Below, one piece after another: positions 35,399-43,017 of a stretch of 43,017 nucleotides of DNA. How positions within the stretch are numbered: the stretch's first letter is position 1; every line of letters starts with the position of its first letter. Below the pieces are notes generated by a model. It was not told the DNA's origin. It searched no databases and saw only the letters and a list, made by a program, of their open reading frames with translations. This DNA comes from Streptomyces sp. WAC06614 (GTDB lineage Bacteria > Actinomycetota > Actinomycetes > Streptomycetales > Streptomycetaceae), in assembly GCF_003949795.1 (NCBI RefSeq), contig NZ_RPRY01000023.1:1-43017 (forward strand). The letters run 5' to 3'. Position numbers and translations under genes: made by a program.

Positions 35399-36352
35399 AT
35401 GGCACGGGACTTCTACGAGGTGCTGGGCGTGCCGCGGACCGCGAGCCAGGACGAGATCCAGCAGGCCTATCGCACACTCGCCCGCAAGAACCACCCCGAC
35501 GTCAACAAGGACCCGCGGGCGGAGGAACGCTTCAAGGACCTCAACGAGGCGTACAGCGTCCTGTCCGACCCGAAGACCCGGGCCCGCTACGACCGTTTCG
35601 GCGAGGATTTCCGCAAGATCCCCGAGGACTTCGACGAACGGGTCGCGGCCGGCGCGGGCGGCGGCTTCCGCGCCCGGAGGACCACGGGCGCGGGTGGCCC
35701 CCGCGTCCGGTACGCCACCGGCTTCGGCGACGACTTCGGGGCGGAGGACATCGACATCGAGGACCTGTTCGGTTCGATCTTCGGGGCGGGCGCCGCCCGC
35801 GGCGGTGTACCGGGAGCCGACCAGGAGGCCGAGCTGCCGCTCACCGTGGAGGAGGCGTTCCAGGGCGGCCGTCGCACCGTCACACTCGCCGGACCGACCG
35901 GGCAGCCGCGACGGTACGAGGTCGACGTGCCGCCGGGCGTCACCGACGGACAGCGCATCCGGCTGGCGGGGGAGGGGGGTCGGGGGAGCGGTGGCGCCCC
36001 CGGAGGCGACCTGTACCTGCGGGTGCGTGTCCGGCCCCACCCGCAGTTCCGGCTGGACGGCCGCGATGTCCACGTCCAGGTCCCCCTCACCCCCTGGGAA
36101 GCGGCCCTTGGTGCGACCGTGCCCGTGCCCACCCCTGGCGGTGGCACGGCCAAGGTCACCGTGCCCGCGGGCTCGTCCAGCGGTCGGCGCCTGCGGCTGC
36201 GCGGTGAGGGCATGCCCGACCCGCGCGGCGCCGACGGCGACCTGTACGCCGAACTCCGCATCATGGTTCCGCCCACCCTGGGCGACCGGGAGCGCGAACT
36301 GTTCGAGGAGCTCGCCGCCACCTCCCCCTTCGACCCCAGGAGGACACGATGA
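35399..36352 (+). CDS. J-domain co-chaperone, CbpA/class B type
   Basis: A 317-residue protein. The J domain is residues 1-70 ([20 protein letters not shown]) with the HPD motif in KNHPDVNK. A Gly/Phe-rich linker with acidic [13 protein letters not shown] follows, then the two DnaJ C-terminal beta domains ([40 protein letters not shown]). No CxxCxGxG zinc-finger repeats are present, so it is class B (CbpA-like) rather than classical DnaJ. It stimulates the ATPase of the adjacent DnaK. The last codon overlaps the start of cbpM (ATGA, 36349-36352), in line with a matched CbpA-CbpM pair. Confidence 0.92.
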   Translation: MARDFYEVLGVPRTASQDEIQQAYRTLARKNHPDVNKDPRAEERFKDLNEAYSVLSDPKTRARYDRFGEDFRKIPEDFDERVAAGAGGGFRARRTTGAGGPRVRYATGFGDDFGAEDIDIEDLFGSIFGAGAARGGVPGADQEAELPLTVEEAFQGGRRTVTLAGPTGQPRRYEVDVPPGVTDGQRIRLAGEGGRGSGGAPGGDLYLRVRVRPHPQFRLDGRDVHVQVPLTPWEAALGATVPVPTPGGGTAKVTVPAGSSSGRRLRLRGEGMPDPRGADGDLYAELRIMVPPTLGDRERELFEELAATSPFDPRRTR

Positions 36353-36756
36353 TCGACCGACCCGCGGGAGCGGCAGGCATCGGCCGGGCCGGCACGGGCG
36401 ACCGTCCCGTACGCACGGGCACCGGCCCCACCGCCGCGACGGCCGTCCGGTACGCGCTCGTGCCCGTCCGCAGACTCTCCCTGGACGCCGTGGCCCGTCG
36501 CTCGGGACTCCACCCCGACCTGATCCGCCGGTTCGTCGCCCTCGGACTGGTCGACGCCGACCGCGACGCTTCGGGGCACCTGGTGTTCGACCCCACGGCC
36601 CCGGCGGTGCTCGCCCGCATCCAGCGGCTGCGTTCCGGGCTCTGCCTCAACTACGCCTCGATCGGCCTGGTGCTCGACCTGCTCGATCGCATCAGTCTGC
36701 TCGAAGCCGCCCTGCGAGGGCGCGGCACGAGGAGTGAAAACCCCCCATGGACATGA
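36349..36756 (+). CDS. cbpM: Chaperone modulator CbpM
   Basis: A 135-residue protein. After a Gly/Ala/Thr-rich N-terminus (1-38), the body is a MerR-like helix-turn-helix fold ([20 protein letters not shown], then [18 protein letters not shown] and [20 protein letters not shown]). CbpM binds the J domain of CbpA and blocks its contact with DnaK. It could also bind DNA, given the MerR-like fold, and takes the place hspR has in the classical operon. It overlaps dnaJ by 4 bases and clpB by 10 bases. Confidence 0.82.
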   Translation: MIDRPAGAAGIGRAGTGDRPVRTGTGPTAATAVRYALVPVRRLSLDAVARRSGLHPDLIRRFVALGLVDADRDASGHLVFDPTAPAVLARIQRLRSGLCLNYASIGLVLDLLDRISLLEAALRGRGTRSENPPWT

Positions 36757-39386
36757 ATCGTCTCACCCAGAAGTCCCAGGAAGCCCTCCAGGAGGCCCAG
36801 ACCGCGGCCGTCGGCATGGGGCAGACCGAGGTCGACGGGGAACACCTGCTGCTCGCACTCCTCGACCAGGAGGACGGCCTGATCCCGCGATTGGTGCAAC
36901 AGGCCGGTGCCGCCCCGAACGAACTGCGCGCGGCCGTGCGCGGGGAACTCTCCCGGCGCCCGAGGGTCACCGGCCCCGGCGCGGCCCCCGGCCAGGTCTT
37001 CGTCACCCAGCGTCTGGCCCGCCTGCTCGATGCCGCCGAACGGGAGGCCAAACGCCTCAAGGACGAGTACGTGTCCGTGGAGCACCTCCTGCTCGCCCTG
37101 GCGGAGGAGGGCTCGTCGACCACCGCCGGGCGTCTGCTCAAGGAGGCCGGCATCACCAGGGACTCGTTCCTGGGCGCGCTCACCCAGGTCCGTGGGAACC
37201 AGCGCGTCACCTCCGCGAACCCCGAGGTGGCCTACGAGGCTCTGGAGAAGTACGGCCGCGACCTCGTCGCCGAGGCACGGAGCGGCAGCCTCGACCCGGT
37301 CATCGGCCGGGACGCCGAGATCCGCCGCGTCACCCAGATCCTCAGCCGCAAGTCCAAGAACAACCCGGTCCTCATCGGCGACCCGGGCGTCGGCAAGACC
37401 GCCATCGTCGAGGGTCTCGCCCAGCGCATCGTCCGCGGCGACGTGCCCGAAGGACTCCGCGACAAGATCGTGTTCGCCCTCGACATGGGCTCCCTGGTCG
37501 CCGGGGCCAAGTACCGCGGTGAGTTCGAGGAACGGCTCAAGGCCGTGCTCAGCGAGGTCAAGGCCGCCCAGGGAGGCATCCTGCTCTTCGTCGACGAACT
37601 GCACACCGTCGTCGGCGCGGGCGCCGCCGAAGGAGCCATGGACGCGGGCAACATGCTCAAGCCGATGCTCGCGCGCGGTGAACTCCACATGATCGGCGCG
37701 ACCACCCTCGACGAGTACCGCAAGCACATCGAGAAGGACGCCGCCCTCGAACGCCGCTTCCAGCAGGTACTGGTCGACGAGCCGAGCGTGGAGGACACCG
37801 TCTCCATCCTGCGCGGACTGCGCGAACGCCTGGAGGTCTTCCACGGAGTGAAGATCCAGGACACCGCGCTGGTCTCCGCCGCCACCCTCAGCCACCGCTA
37901 CATCACCGACCGGTTCCTGCCCGACAAGGCCATCGACCTCGTGGACGAGGCGTGCGCCCGGCTGCGTACCGAGATCGACTCCATGCCCGCCGAACTCGAC
38001 GAGATCACCCGCCGCGTCACCCGCCTGGAGATCGAGGACGCCGCCCTCTCCAAGGAGACCGATCCCGCCAGTGAGGCCCGCCTGGCGGAGCTGCGCAGGG
38101 AACTGGCCGACCTGCGCGCCGAGGCCGACGCCAAACGCGCCCAGTGGGAGGCCGAGCGGCAGGCGATCCGCCGCGTGCAGGAGCTGCGCCAGGAACTGGA
38201 GCAGGTCCGCCACGAGGCGGAGGAGGCCGAACGCGCCTACGACCTCAACCGCGCCGCCGAACTCCGCTACGGACGCCTCCAGGAGCTGGAGCGCCGCCTC
38301 GCCGCGGAGGAGGAGCAACTGGCCGCCAAGCAGGGGCAGAAACGGCTGCTGCGCGAGGTCGTCACCGAGGAGGAGATCGCCGAGATCGTCGCCGCCTGGA
38401 CCGGCGTCCCCGTCGCCCGCCTCCAGGAGGGCGAACGCGAGAAACTGCTGCGCCTCGACGAAATCCTGCGCGAGCGCGTCATCGGTCAGGAAGAGGCGGT
38501 CAAGCTCGTCGCCGACGCCATCATCCGCGCCCGCTCCGGCATCCGCGACCCCCGCCGCCCCATCGGCTCGTTCATCTTCCTCGGCCCCACCGGCGTCGGG
38601 AAGACCGAGCTGGCCAAGACCCTGGCCCGAGCCCTGTTCGACTCCGAGGAGAACATGGTCCGGCTGGACATGAGCGAGTACCAGGAGCGGCACACCGTCA
38701 GCCGGCTCATGGGCGCCCCGCCCGGATACGTCGGCTACGAGGAGGGCGGCCAGCTCACCGAGGCCGTACGCCGCAAGCCCTACTCGGTCGTGCTGTTCGA
38801 CGAGATCGAGAAGGCGCACACCGACGTCTTCAACACATTGCTGCAGATCCTCGACGACGGCCGCATCACCGATGCCCAGGGCCGCACCGTCGACTTCCGC
38901 AACACCGTGATCATCATGACGTCCAACATCGGCTCCGAGCACCTCCTCGACGGCGCCACCGCCGAGGGCGAGATCAAACCCGAGGCCCGTGCCCTGGTGA
39001 TGGCCGAGCTGCGCGGACACTTCCGCCCGGAGTTCCTCAACCGGGTCGACGACATCGTGCTGTTCAAGCCGCTCGGCGAGCGGCAGATCGAGCGGATCGT
39101 GGAGCTGCAGTTCGACGAGCTGCGGCAACGGCTCGCCGAGCGCCGCATCACCGTCGAACTCACCGACGCCGCCAAGCAGCTGATCGCCCACCAGGGCTAC
39201 GACCCGGTGTACGGGGCCCGTCCGCTGCGGCGCTACATCTCCCACGAGGTCGAGACGCTGGTCGGACGCGCCCTGCTGCGCGGCGACGTCCAGGACGGTG
39301 CGACGGTGCGCGTCGACGCCGAGCACGGAGAGCTGGTCGTCACCTACGACGGCCAGGACGAGGCCTGGGAGGCGAAGGCGGCGTGA
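36747..39386 (+). CDS. clpB: ATP-dependent disaggregase ClpB
   Basis: An 879-residue Hsp100 protein. The Clp_N repeats are about 1-145 ([20 protein letters not shown]). NBD1 has Walker [14 protein letters not shown] (about 211) and Walker [14 protein letters not shown]. The middle coiled-coil domain is about 400-520 ([20 protein letters not shown]), and NBD2 has Walker [13 protein letters not shown] (about 613) with [10 protein letters not shown]. The M-domain distinguishes it from ClpA/ClpC. It threads aggregated proteins and hands them to DnaK-DnaJ-GrpE, which are encoded just upstream. The start (ATG 36747 or 36753) lies inside the end of cbpM; AGGAG is 13 bases before the first ATG. The stop overlaps the GTG of the thioredoxin gene. 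Confidence 0.95.
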   Translation: MDMNRLTQKSQEALQEAQTAAVGMGQTEVDGEHLLLALLDQEDGLIPRLVQQAGAAPNELRAAVRGELSRRPRVTGPGAAPGQVFVTQRLARLLDAAEREAKRLKDEYVSVEHLLLALAEEGSSTTAGRLLKEAGITRDSFLGALTQVRGNQRVTSANPEVAYEALEKYGRDLVAEARSGSLDPVIGRDAEIRRVTQILSRKSKNNPVLIGDPGVGKTAIVEGLAQRIVRGDVPEGLRDKIVFALDMGSLVAGAKYRGEFEERLKAVLSEVKAAQGGILLFVDELHTVVGAGAAEGAMDAGNMLKPMLARGELHMIGATTLDEYRKHIEKDAALERRFQQVLVDEPSVEDTVSILRGLRERLEVFHGVKIQDTALVSAATLSHRYITDRFLPDKAIDLVDEACARLRTEIDSMPAELDEITRRVTRLEIEDAALSKETDPASEARLAELRRELADLRAEADAKRAQWEAERQAIRRVQELRQELEQVRHEAEEAERAYDLNRAAELRYGRLQELERRLAAEEEQLAAKQGQKRLLREVVTEEEIAEIVAAWTGVPVARLQEGEREKLLRLDEILRERVIGQEEAVKLVADAIIRARSGIRDPRRPIGSFIFLGPTGVGKTELAKTLARALFDSEENMVRLDMSEYQERHTVSRLMGAPPGYVGYEEGGQLTEAVRRKPYSVVLFDEIEKAHTDVFNTLLQILDDGRITDAQGRTVDFRNTVIIMTSNIGSEHLLDGATAEGEIKPEARALVMAELRGHFRPEFLNRVDDIVLFKPLGERQIERIVELQFDELRQRLAERRITVELTDAAKQLIAHQGYDPVYGARPLRRYISHEVETLVGRALLRGDVQDGATVRVDAEHGELVVTYDGQDEAWEAKAA

Positions 39387-39841
39387 ACACCACCCGGACG
39401 ACGACGGTGACCTGCCCGAACTGCGGGCGCGGCAACCGGATCCCGGTGGCCGCCGAGGGCCGGCCCGGGTGCGGCCACTGCAAGCAGCCGCTGCCCTGGC
39501 TGGTGGACGCCGGTGACGACGACTTCGCCGAGGTGGCCGAGCGCGCCACCGTACCCGTCGTCGTCGACCTCTGGGCCACCTGGTGCGGCCCCTGCCGCAT
39601 GGTCAGCCCCGCCCTCGAACAGGTCGCCCGCGACCTCGCCGGACGGATCAAGCTCGTCAAGGTCGACGTCGACAGGAACCCACAGCTCAGCCGCCGGTTC
39701 GAGGTACAGGCCGTTCCGACCCTCCTCGTCCTCGACCGGGGCGAGCAGGTCGCCCGCCGGGCCGGCGCGGCACCCGCGCACGTGCTGCGCGCGTGGGTCG
39801 AGCAGGCGATGGCGGGCCGCCCGGTCGCCGACCGCGGCTGA
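39383..39841 (+). CDS. Thioredoxin with N-terminal zinc ribbon (Trx2/TrxC type)
   Basis: A 152-residue protein with a GTG start overlapping the clpB stop (GTGA). Residues 11-33 form a zinc ribbon (CPNC and CGHC pairs), as in E. coli TrxC. The thioredoxin fold follows with the active site [11 protein letters not shown] (about 64-74) and cis-Pro in QAVPTLLVL. It reduces disulfides in cytosolic proteins, and the zinc ribbon of TrxC-type proteins is redox responsive. Co-transcription with clpB and dnaK joins oxidative and heat damage repair. The reductase partner may be the TrxR-like protein two genes on, although that one lacks the usual dithiol. Confidence 0.92.
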   Translation: MNTTRTTTVTCPNCGRGNRIPVAAEGRPGCGHCKQPLPWLVDAGDDDFAEVAERATVPVVVDLWATWCGPCRMVSPALEQVARDLAGRIKLVKVDVDRNPQLSRRFEVQAVPTLLVLDRGEQVARRAGAAPAHVLRAWVEQAMAGRPVADRG

Positions 39842-39868
39842 ACCCGCCCCGCACGGAAGGAGAACCCC

Positions 39869-39991
39869 ATGGCCACGATCCCCGACCCCCACCTGGCGAT
39901 GGTGAGCCCGGTGACACCACGTACGCCGCAGGGCTTCCAGCCGGGGGAGGACCGGCGCTGGTGCTTCGTTCACGAGGTCCTGGTCCGATGA
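39869..39991 (+). pseudogene. Remnant of a UBP-type zinc-finger gene (internal deletion)
   Basis: A 40-codon frame, MATIPDPHLAMVSPVTPRTP then QGFQPGEDRRWCFVHEVLVR, with a good ribosome site (GGAAGGAGA) 6-7 bases before the ATG. The first 22 and last 18 residues match, as I remember them, the two ends of the roughly 90-residue actinobacterial UBP zinc-finger proteins (family order PRTPQGCEEC ... FEPGEDWRWCFVDE). The central Cys/His-rich zinc-binding part is missing without breaking the frame. Its stop overlaps the ATG of the next gene (ATGA), so it may persist only as a leader peptide for translational coupling. Confidence 0.6.
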
Positions 39992-41691
39992 ACACGACCG
40001 AGTACGAGCAGGGTGCGGTCCGTGAGACACCCGACCGGTACGGGGCGTTCCCGCGTCTGACACCGGAGCAGCTCCAGGACCTGGCCGCGCACGGTGAACG
40101 CCGCAGGGTCGACGAGGGCGAGGTGCTGTACCGGGAGGGTGATCCGTTCCGGGAGTTCCTCGCGATCCTCAGCGGCACCGTCGAGATCCTCCACGACCAC
40201 GGCGGGCCCGAGGAGCGTACGGTGGCCGTGCACGGGCCGGGCAGGTTCCTCGGTGAACTCGGCCTGCTGGAGGGCCAAGCCGCCTTCGACACCGCCGTGA
40301 TGCGTCAGGCCGGCGAGATCCTGGCCGTTCCGGTGGAGCGGCAACGCGCCCTGGTCGGCCGCGACCCCGTCCTCGGCGACCTGATCCTCCGCGCCTATCT
40401 GGGCCGCAGGTACCTGCTCATCGGCCTCGGTGCCGGCTTCCGGATCCTGGGGTCGAGCTATTCACCGGACACGTTGCGGCTGCGTGAGTTCGCCGCCCGT
40501 AACCGGCTGCCCCACCGATGGGTGGATCTGGAGAAGGACAAGGAGGCTGATGCGCTGCTGCGCCGGTTCTCGATCCGGCCCGAGGAGACCCCTGTCGTCC
40601 TCTGGAAGGGCGAGCGGGTGCTGCGCAATCCGAGCAACGCCGAACTCGCCCGGCTCATCGGGCTGCCCGCCCCCTTGCCGGAGGCCGCGCGGTGCGACGT
40701 GATGGTGGTCGGCGCGGGCCCCGCGGGACTCGCCGCCTCGGTGTACGGAGCCTCCGACGGCCTCACCACGGTCACCGTCGAGGCGGTGGCCACCGGAGGC
40801 CAGGCCGCCACCTCGTCGCGCATCGAGAACTACCTCGGCTTTCCGTCGGGCATCTCCGGGGGCGAGCTCATCGAACGCGCGGTGCTCCAAGCCCATAAGT
40901 TCGGTGCTCACCTCATGGTGCCGGCCCAGGTCGCGGGGCTCACCCCGCAGGGTCACGAGTACGTCGTCACCTTCACCGACGGGTCCCGTACGCGGGCAGG
41001 TACCGTGGTGCTCGCTTCGGGTGTGTGGTACCGCCGGCTGGAGGTCCCGGACATCAGCCGCCTGGAGGGCATCAGCGTCCACTACGCGGCGACCGTCCAC
41101 GAGGCCAGTCTCTGCCAGGCGGATCCGGTCGCCGTGGTGGGTGGCGGGAACTCCGCCGGGCAGGCATCGCTGTTCCTCGCGAACCACGCGTCCCAGGTCC
41201 GTCTTCTCGTCCGGGGCAGTGACCTCAACGCTGACATGTCGCGTTACCTGGTGGATCAGGTGGAACAGCATCCGAAGATCGAGGTGCTGCTCCACACCGA
41301 AGTCCGGGGCGTCGGCGGGGAGGAGAAGCTGGAGTCGTTGGTCGTCGAGGACACCGCGAGCGGTGAGCGCCGCGAGCTGCGGGCCGCAGCGCTGTTCGTG
41401 TTCATCGGGGCCCGGCCGCGCACGGATTGGCTCAAGGGCGTGCTGGCCCTGGACGAGAAGGGTTTCGTCCTCACCGGCGCAGACGCCCGGGCGGCGGCCG
41501 ACGCGTCCCGCTGGGAGTCGCTCGGCCGGGGTCCGCTGCTGCTGGAGACGACCCTTCCGGGGGTCTTCGCCGCCGGCGACGTCAGGAGCGGTTCGGTCAA
41601 GCGAGTGGCCTCGGCCGCCGGTGAGGGGGCCATGGCGATTCGCTTCGTGCACGAACACCGGGAGGTGACGGGCAACCTGGTCCGCCCCTGA
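39988..41691 (+). CDS. cNMP-binding domain fused to a thioredoxin-reductase-like flavoprotein
   Basis: A 567-residue cytosolic protein. Residues about 20-135 are a cyclic-nucleotide-binding fold (VLYREGDPFREFLAILSGTV, then GRFLGELGLLEGQAAF). Residues 148-225 form a thioredoxin/glutaredoxin-like domain (YSPDTLRLREFAARNRLPHR, TPVVLWKGERVLRNPSNAEL). From about 233 a FAD/NAD(P) oxidoreductase follows, with VVGAGPAGLAASVYG, AVVGGGNSAGQASLF and GVFAAGDVRSGSVKR. The place where TrxR has C-A-T-C reads HYAATVHEASLC, so the redox dithiol is missing. It may pass electrons by another route or act as a nucleotide-regulated sensor. The ATG overlaps the preceding small gene's stop. Confidence 0.85.
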   Translation: MNTTEYEQGAVRETPDRYGAFPRLTPEQLQDLAAHGERRRVDEGEVLYREGDPFREFLAILSGTVEILHDHGGPEERTVAVHGPGRFLGELGLLEGQAAFDTAVMRQAGEILAVPVERQRALVGRDPVLGDLILRAYLGRRYLLIGLGAGFRILGSSYSPDTLRLREFAARNRLPHRWVDLEKDKEADALLRRFSIRPEETPVVLWKGERVLRNPSNAELARLIGLPAPLPEAARCDVMVVGAGPAGLAASVYGASDGLTTVTVEAVATGGQAATSSRIENYLGFPSGISGGELIERAVLQAHKFGAHLMVPAQVAGLTPQGHEYVVTFTDGSRTRAGTVVLASGVWYRRLEVPDISRLEGISVHYAATVHEASLCQADPVAVVGGGNSAGQASLFLANHASQVRLLVRGSDLNADMSRYLVDQVEQHPKIEVLLHTEVRGVGGEEKLESLVVEDTASGERRELRAAALFVFIGARPRTDWLKGVLALDEKGFVLTGADARAAADASRWESLGRGPLLLETTLPGVFAAGDVRSGSVKRVASAAGEGAMAIRFVHEHREVTGNLVRP

Positions 41692-41752
41692 CGGCGTACG
41701 GCAGGCGGCCGGACCCTCGATCGTGGAGGGAGCCGACGAGAAAGGTCGGGTC

Positions 41753-42883
41753 ATGCACAGGTCGCCTCAGGACGTCACGGTCGTGGTCCTCCTGGCGGAT
41801 CCGGACGCGCCGACGGACATCGCTCGGCGCATGACCCGGGCCCTTTCCGGTCGGCTCGCCGACAAGGCGGGCCAGGGGCGGTTCGACGTCAAGGTGGTCA
41901 GTGAGCCCTTCAGCGCGGGGACCGAGGACCCGCCCACCTTGATGCGTCGGATCAAGGACCGCGGAAGCACGGAGGACTGGGACATCGTCGTGGCCCTCAC
42001 CGACCTTCCGCTGCACGCCCACGGTCGCAGGCTCGTGGCGGACCTGAGTCACGACCACGGGTTGGCGCTGCTTTCGCTTCCCTCTCTGGGGGGTCTGCGC
42101 CTGCAGACGAGGGCACGGCGGGCGGTGGAAGAGGCCGTGCTGGACCTGGCGGGCCCGCAGGACACCGGTGCTCGGGAGCGACCGCGAGGTCGACGGCGTC
42201 CACAACCGCTCGGCGTTCGTCTCACGCCCGTTCGTCCGGGCCGGGTCGGTGAGGAGGAGACCGCCGATCTGCGGTACGTCGTCAGCGGGCCCCGCGGATA
42301 CCTGCGGGTGCTCGCCGGTATGGTCCGTGCCAACCGGCCTTGGCGCTTGGTGCCGGGGCTGTCGAAAGCCTTGGCGGCCGCACTCGCCACGGGCGCGGTC
42401 GCCACCGTGAACTCCACCGTCTGGAGTCTCGCCGAGGCCCTGAGCGCACCGCGCCTCGTGATCGCCATGGTCGGCTCTGTCGCGCTCATGATCGGCTGGA
42501 TCGTCGTGGACGCGCAGTTGTGGCACCGCACGGCGGAAGGTTCCCCGGAGGCGAGGCAGAGGGCGAGGCTCTACAACACCTCGACGGTACTGACCGTGGG
42601 CATCGGGGTGCTGGTCTGCTACGTGGGTCTGCTGCTCATCAACGTCGTGTGGGCGCTGTTCATCCTCAACGACCAGGTGTTCGCTTCGCTGACACGCGAG
42701 CCGCTGGACGCAACGGACTTGTGGACGTTGTCATGGTTCGTCGCTTCGACCGCGACCGTGGGCGGCGCGCTGGGCTCAGGCCTGGAGAGCGACGAGGCCA
42801 TCCGGGCCGCCGCCTATTCCAAGCGGGAACAGGAACGACGCCAGATGGCCAGGGACGGCCACGGCGACCAGGGGGCGACCTGA
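41753..42883 (+). CDS. Membrane protein of unknown function
   Basis: A 376-residue protein. ATG 41753 is chosen (GAAAGG 7 bases upstream) over GTG 41723. The first 140 residues are a soluble alpha/beta domain (DVTVVVLLADPDAPTDIARR, then DWDIVVALTDLPLHAHG), with a basic linker ([15 protein letters not shown]). About three to four membrane segments follow at about 205-225, 245-270, 285-315 and 335-350. The domain start resembles nucleotide- or Rossmann-like folds, but no motif could be assigned. Similar proteins occur in Streptomyces with no known role. It lies 61 bases after the flavoprotein gene and may belong to the same transcript. Confidence 0.7.
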   Translation: MHRSPQDVTVVVLLADPDAPTDIARRMTRALSGRLADKAGQGRFDVKVVSEPFSAGTEDPPTLMRRIKDRGSTEDWDIVVALTDLPLHAHGRRLVADLSHDHGLALLSLPSLGGLRLQTRARRAVEEAVLDLAGPQDTGARERPRGRRRPQPLGVRLTPVRPGRVGEEETADLRYVVSGPRGYLRVLAGMVRANRPWRLVPGLSKALAAALATGAVATVNSTVWSLAEALSAPRLVIAMVGSVALMIGWIVVDAQLWHRTAEGSPEARQRARLYNTSTVLTVGIGVLVCYVGLLLINVVWALFILNDQVFASLTREPLDATDLWTLSWFVASTATVGGALGSGLESDEAIRAAAYSKREQERRQMARDGHGDQGAT

Positions 42884-42897
42884 GTCGGAGGACCGGC

Positions 42898-43017
42898 TCA
42901 TCGCCCGGGCGCGGATTCCCCGAAGTGCGAGCGCAAGGTCGGGTACAGGTGGGGTGGGGCGGTGAGGGCGTCCAGGCCCAGGAGGGCTGCGCCCATGACC
43001 GGCGGGGTGGTCAGGAC
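42898..43017 (-). CDS. C-terminal end of a kinase/ATPase-like protein (BadF/BadG type?), partial
   Basis: The minus-strand frame is open from the window edge to TGA at 42898-42900, encoding VLTTPPVMGAALLGLDALTA then PPHLYPTLRSHFGESAPGR. The PPVMGAALLGLDAL pattern is like the last helix of the ASKHA-fold BadF/BadG N-acetylglucosamine-kinase family. Only 39 residues are in the window, so the call is tentative. The gene is convergent with the membrane protein gene. Confidence 0.5.
   Translation of the reverse strand, partial: VLTTPPVMGAALLGLDALTAPPHLYPTLRSHFGESAPGR

Overview
The window looks like Streptomyces or a close actinobacterial relative. GC and third-position GC are very high, GTG and TTG starts are frequent, and the left flank keeps a gene order I recall from Streptomyces (OB-fold protein, DUF3159 protein, two TrkA-type K+ proteins, APC permease, TRAM-type RNA methyltransferase). 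All family names come from reading motifs by eye; no database search was possible.

Layout. (1) 1-6106 is conserved core chromosome. (2) About 6107-30716 is a site-specifically integrated element of about 24.6 kb. It entered the 3' end of the RNA methyltransferase gene, supplied a recoded replacement 3' end at the left junction, and displaced the native 3' end to 30706-30768 at the right. A tyrosine integrase and a nonsense-mutated excisionase-like gene sit at the right end. Integrase arm-site-like repeats (TGACGCACG type) lie inside both ends. (3) 30717-43017 is chromosome again: a PucR-type regulator, then a seven-gene protein-quality and redox cluster (dnaK-grpE-cbpA-like dnaJ-cbpM-clpB-trx-remnant of a UBP zinc-finger gene), then a cNMP-binding/thioredoxin-reductase-like fusion, a membrane protein, and the 3' end of a minus-strand gene.

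Element cargo, left to right: a three-gene minus-strand operon (secreted protein, secreted NucA/NucB-type nuclease, small cytosolic protein); a stretch holding a tRNA-Thr-like att remnant; a 5'-truncated JetD-like (Wadjet) TOPRIM gene fused head to head with another 5'-truncated gene; a large sacsin/Hsp90-type ATPase with a C-terminal DUF3883 nuclease-like domain, broken by one frameshift; alpha/beta-hydrolase and IS701-type transposase remnants; and one long minus-strand operon hsdR-hsdS-hsdM-AAA ATPase-HNH. A frameshifted kinase-like pseudogene and the integration module follow.

The most interesting system is that operon. A type I restriction-modification system in R-S-M order is followed directly by a PtuA-like ABC/AAA ATPase and a PtuB-like (TIGR02646-type) HNH nuclease. 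The nuclease carries an extra C-terminal domain that I read as a RAMA domain, a predicted reader of modified adenine. This suggests a two-layer defence in which the second layer is informed by the methylation state written by HsdM. That coupling is inference. The element otherwise looks like a defence island in decay, with several truncated or frameshifted genes and probably no working excisionase.
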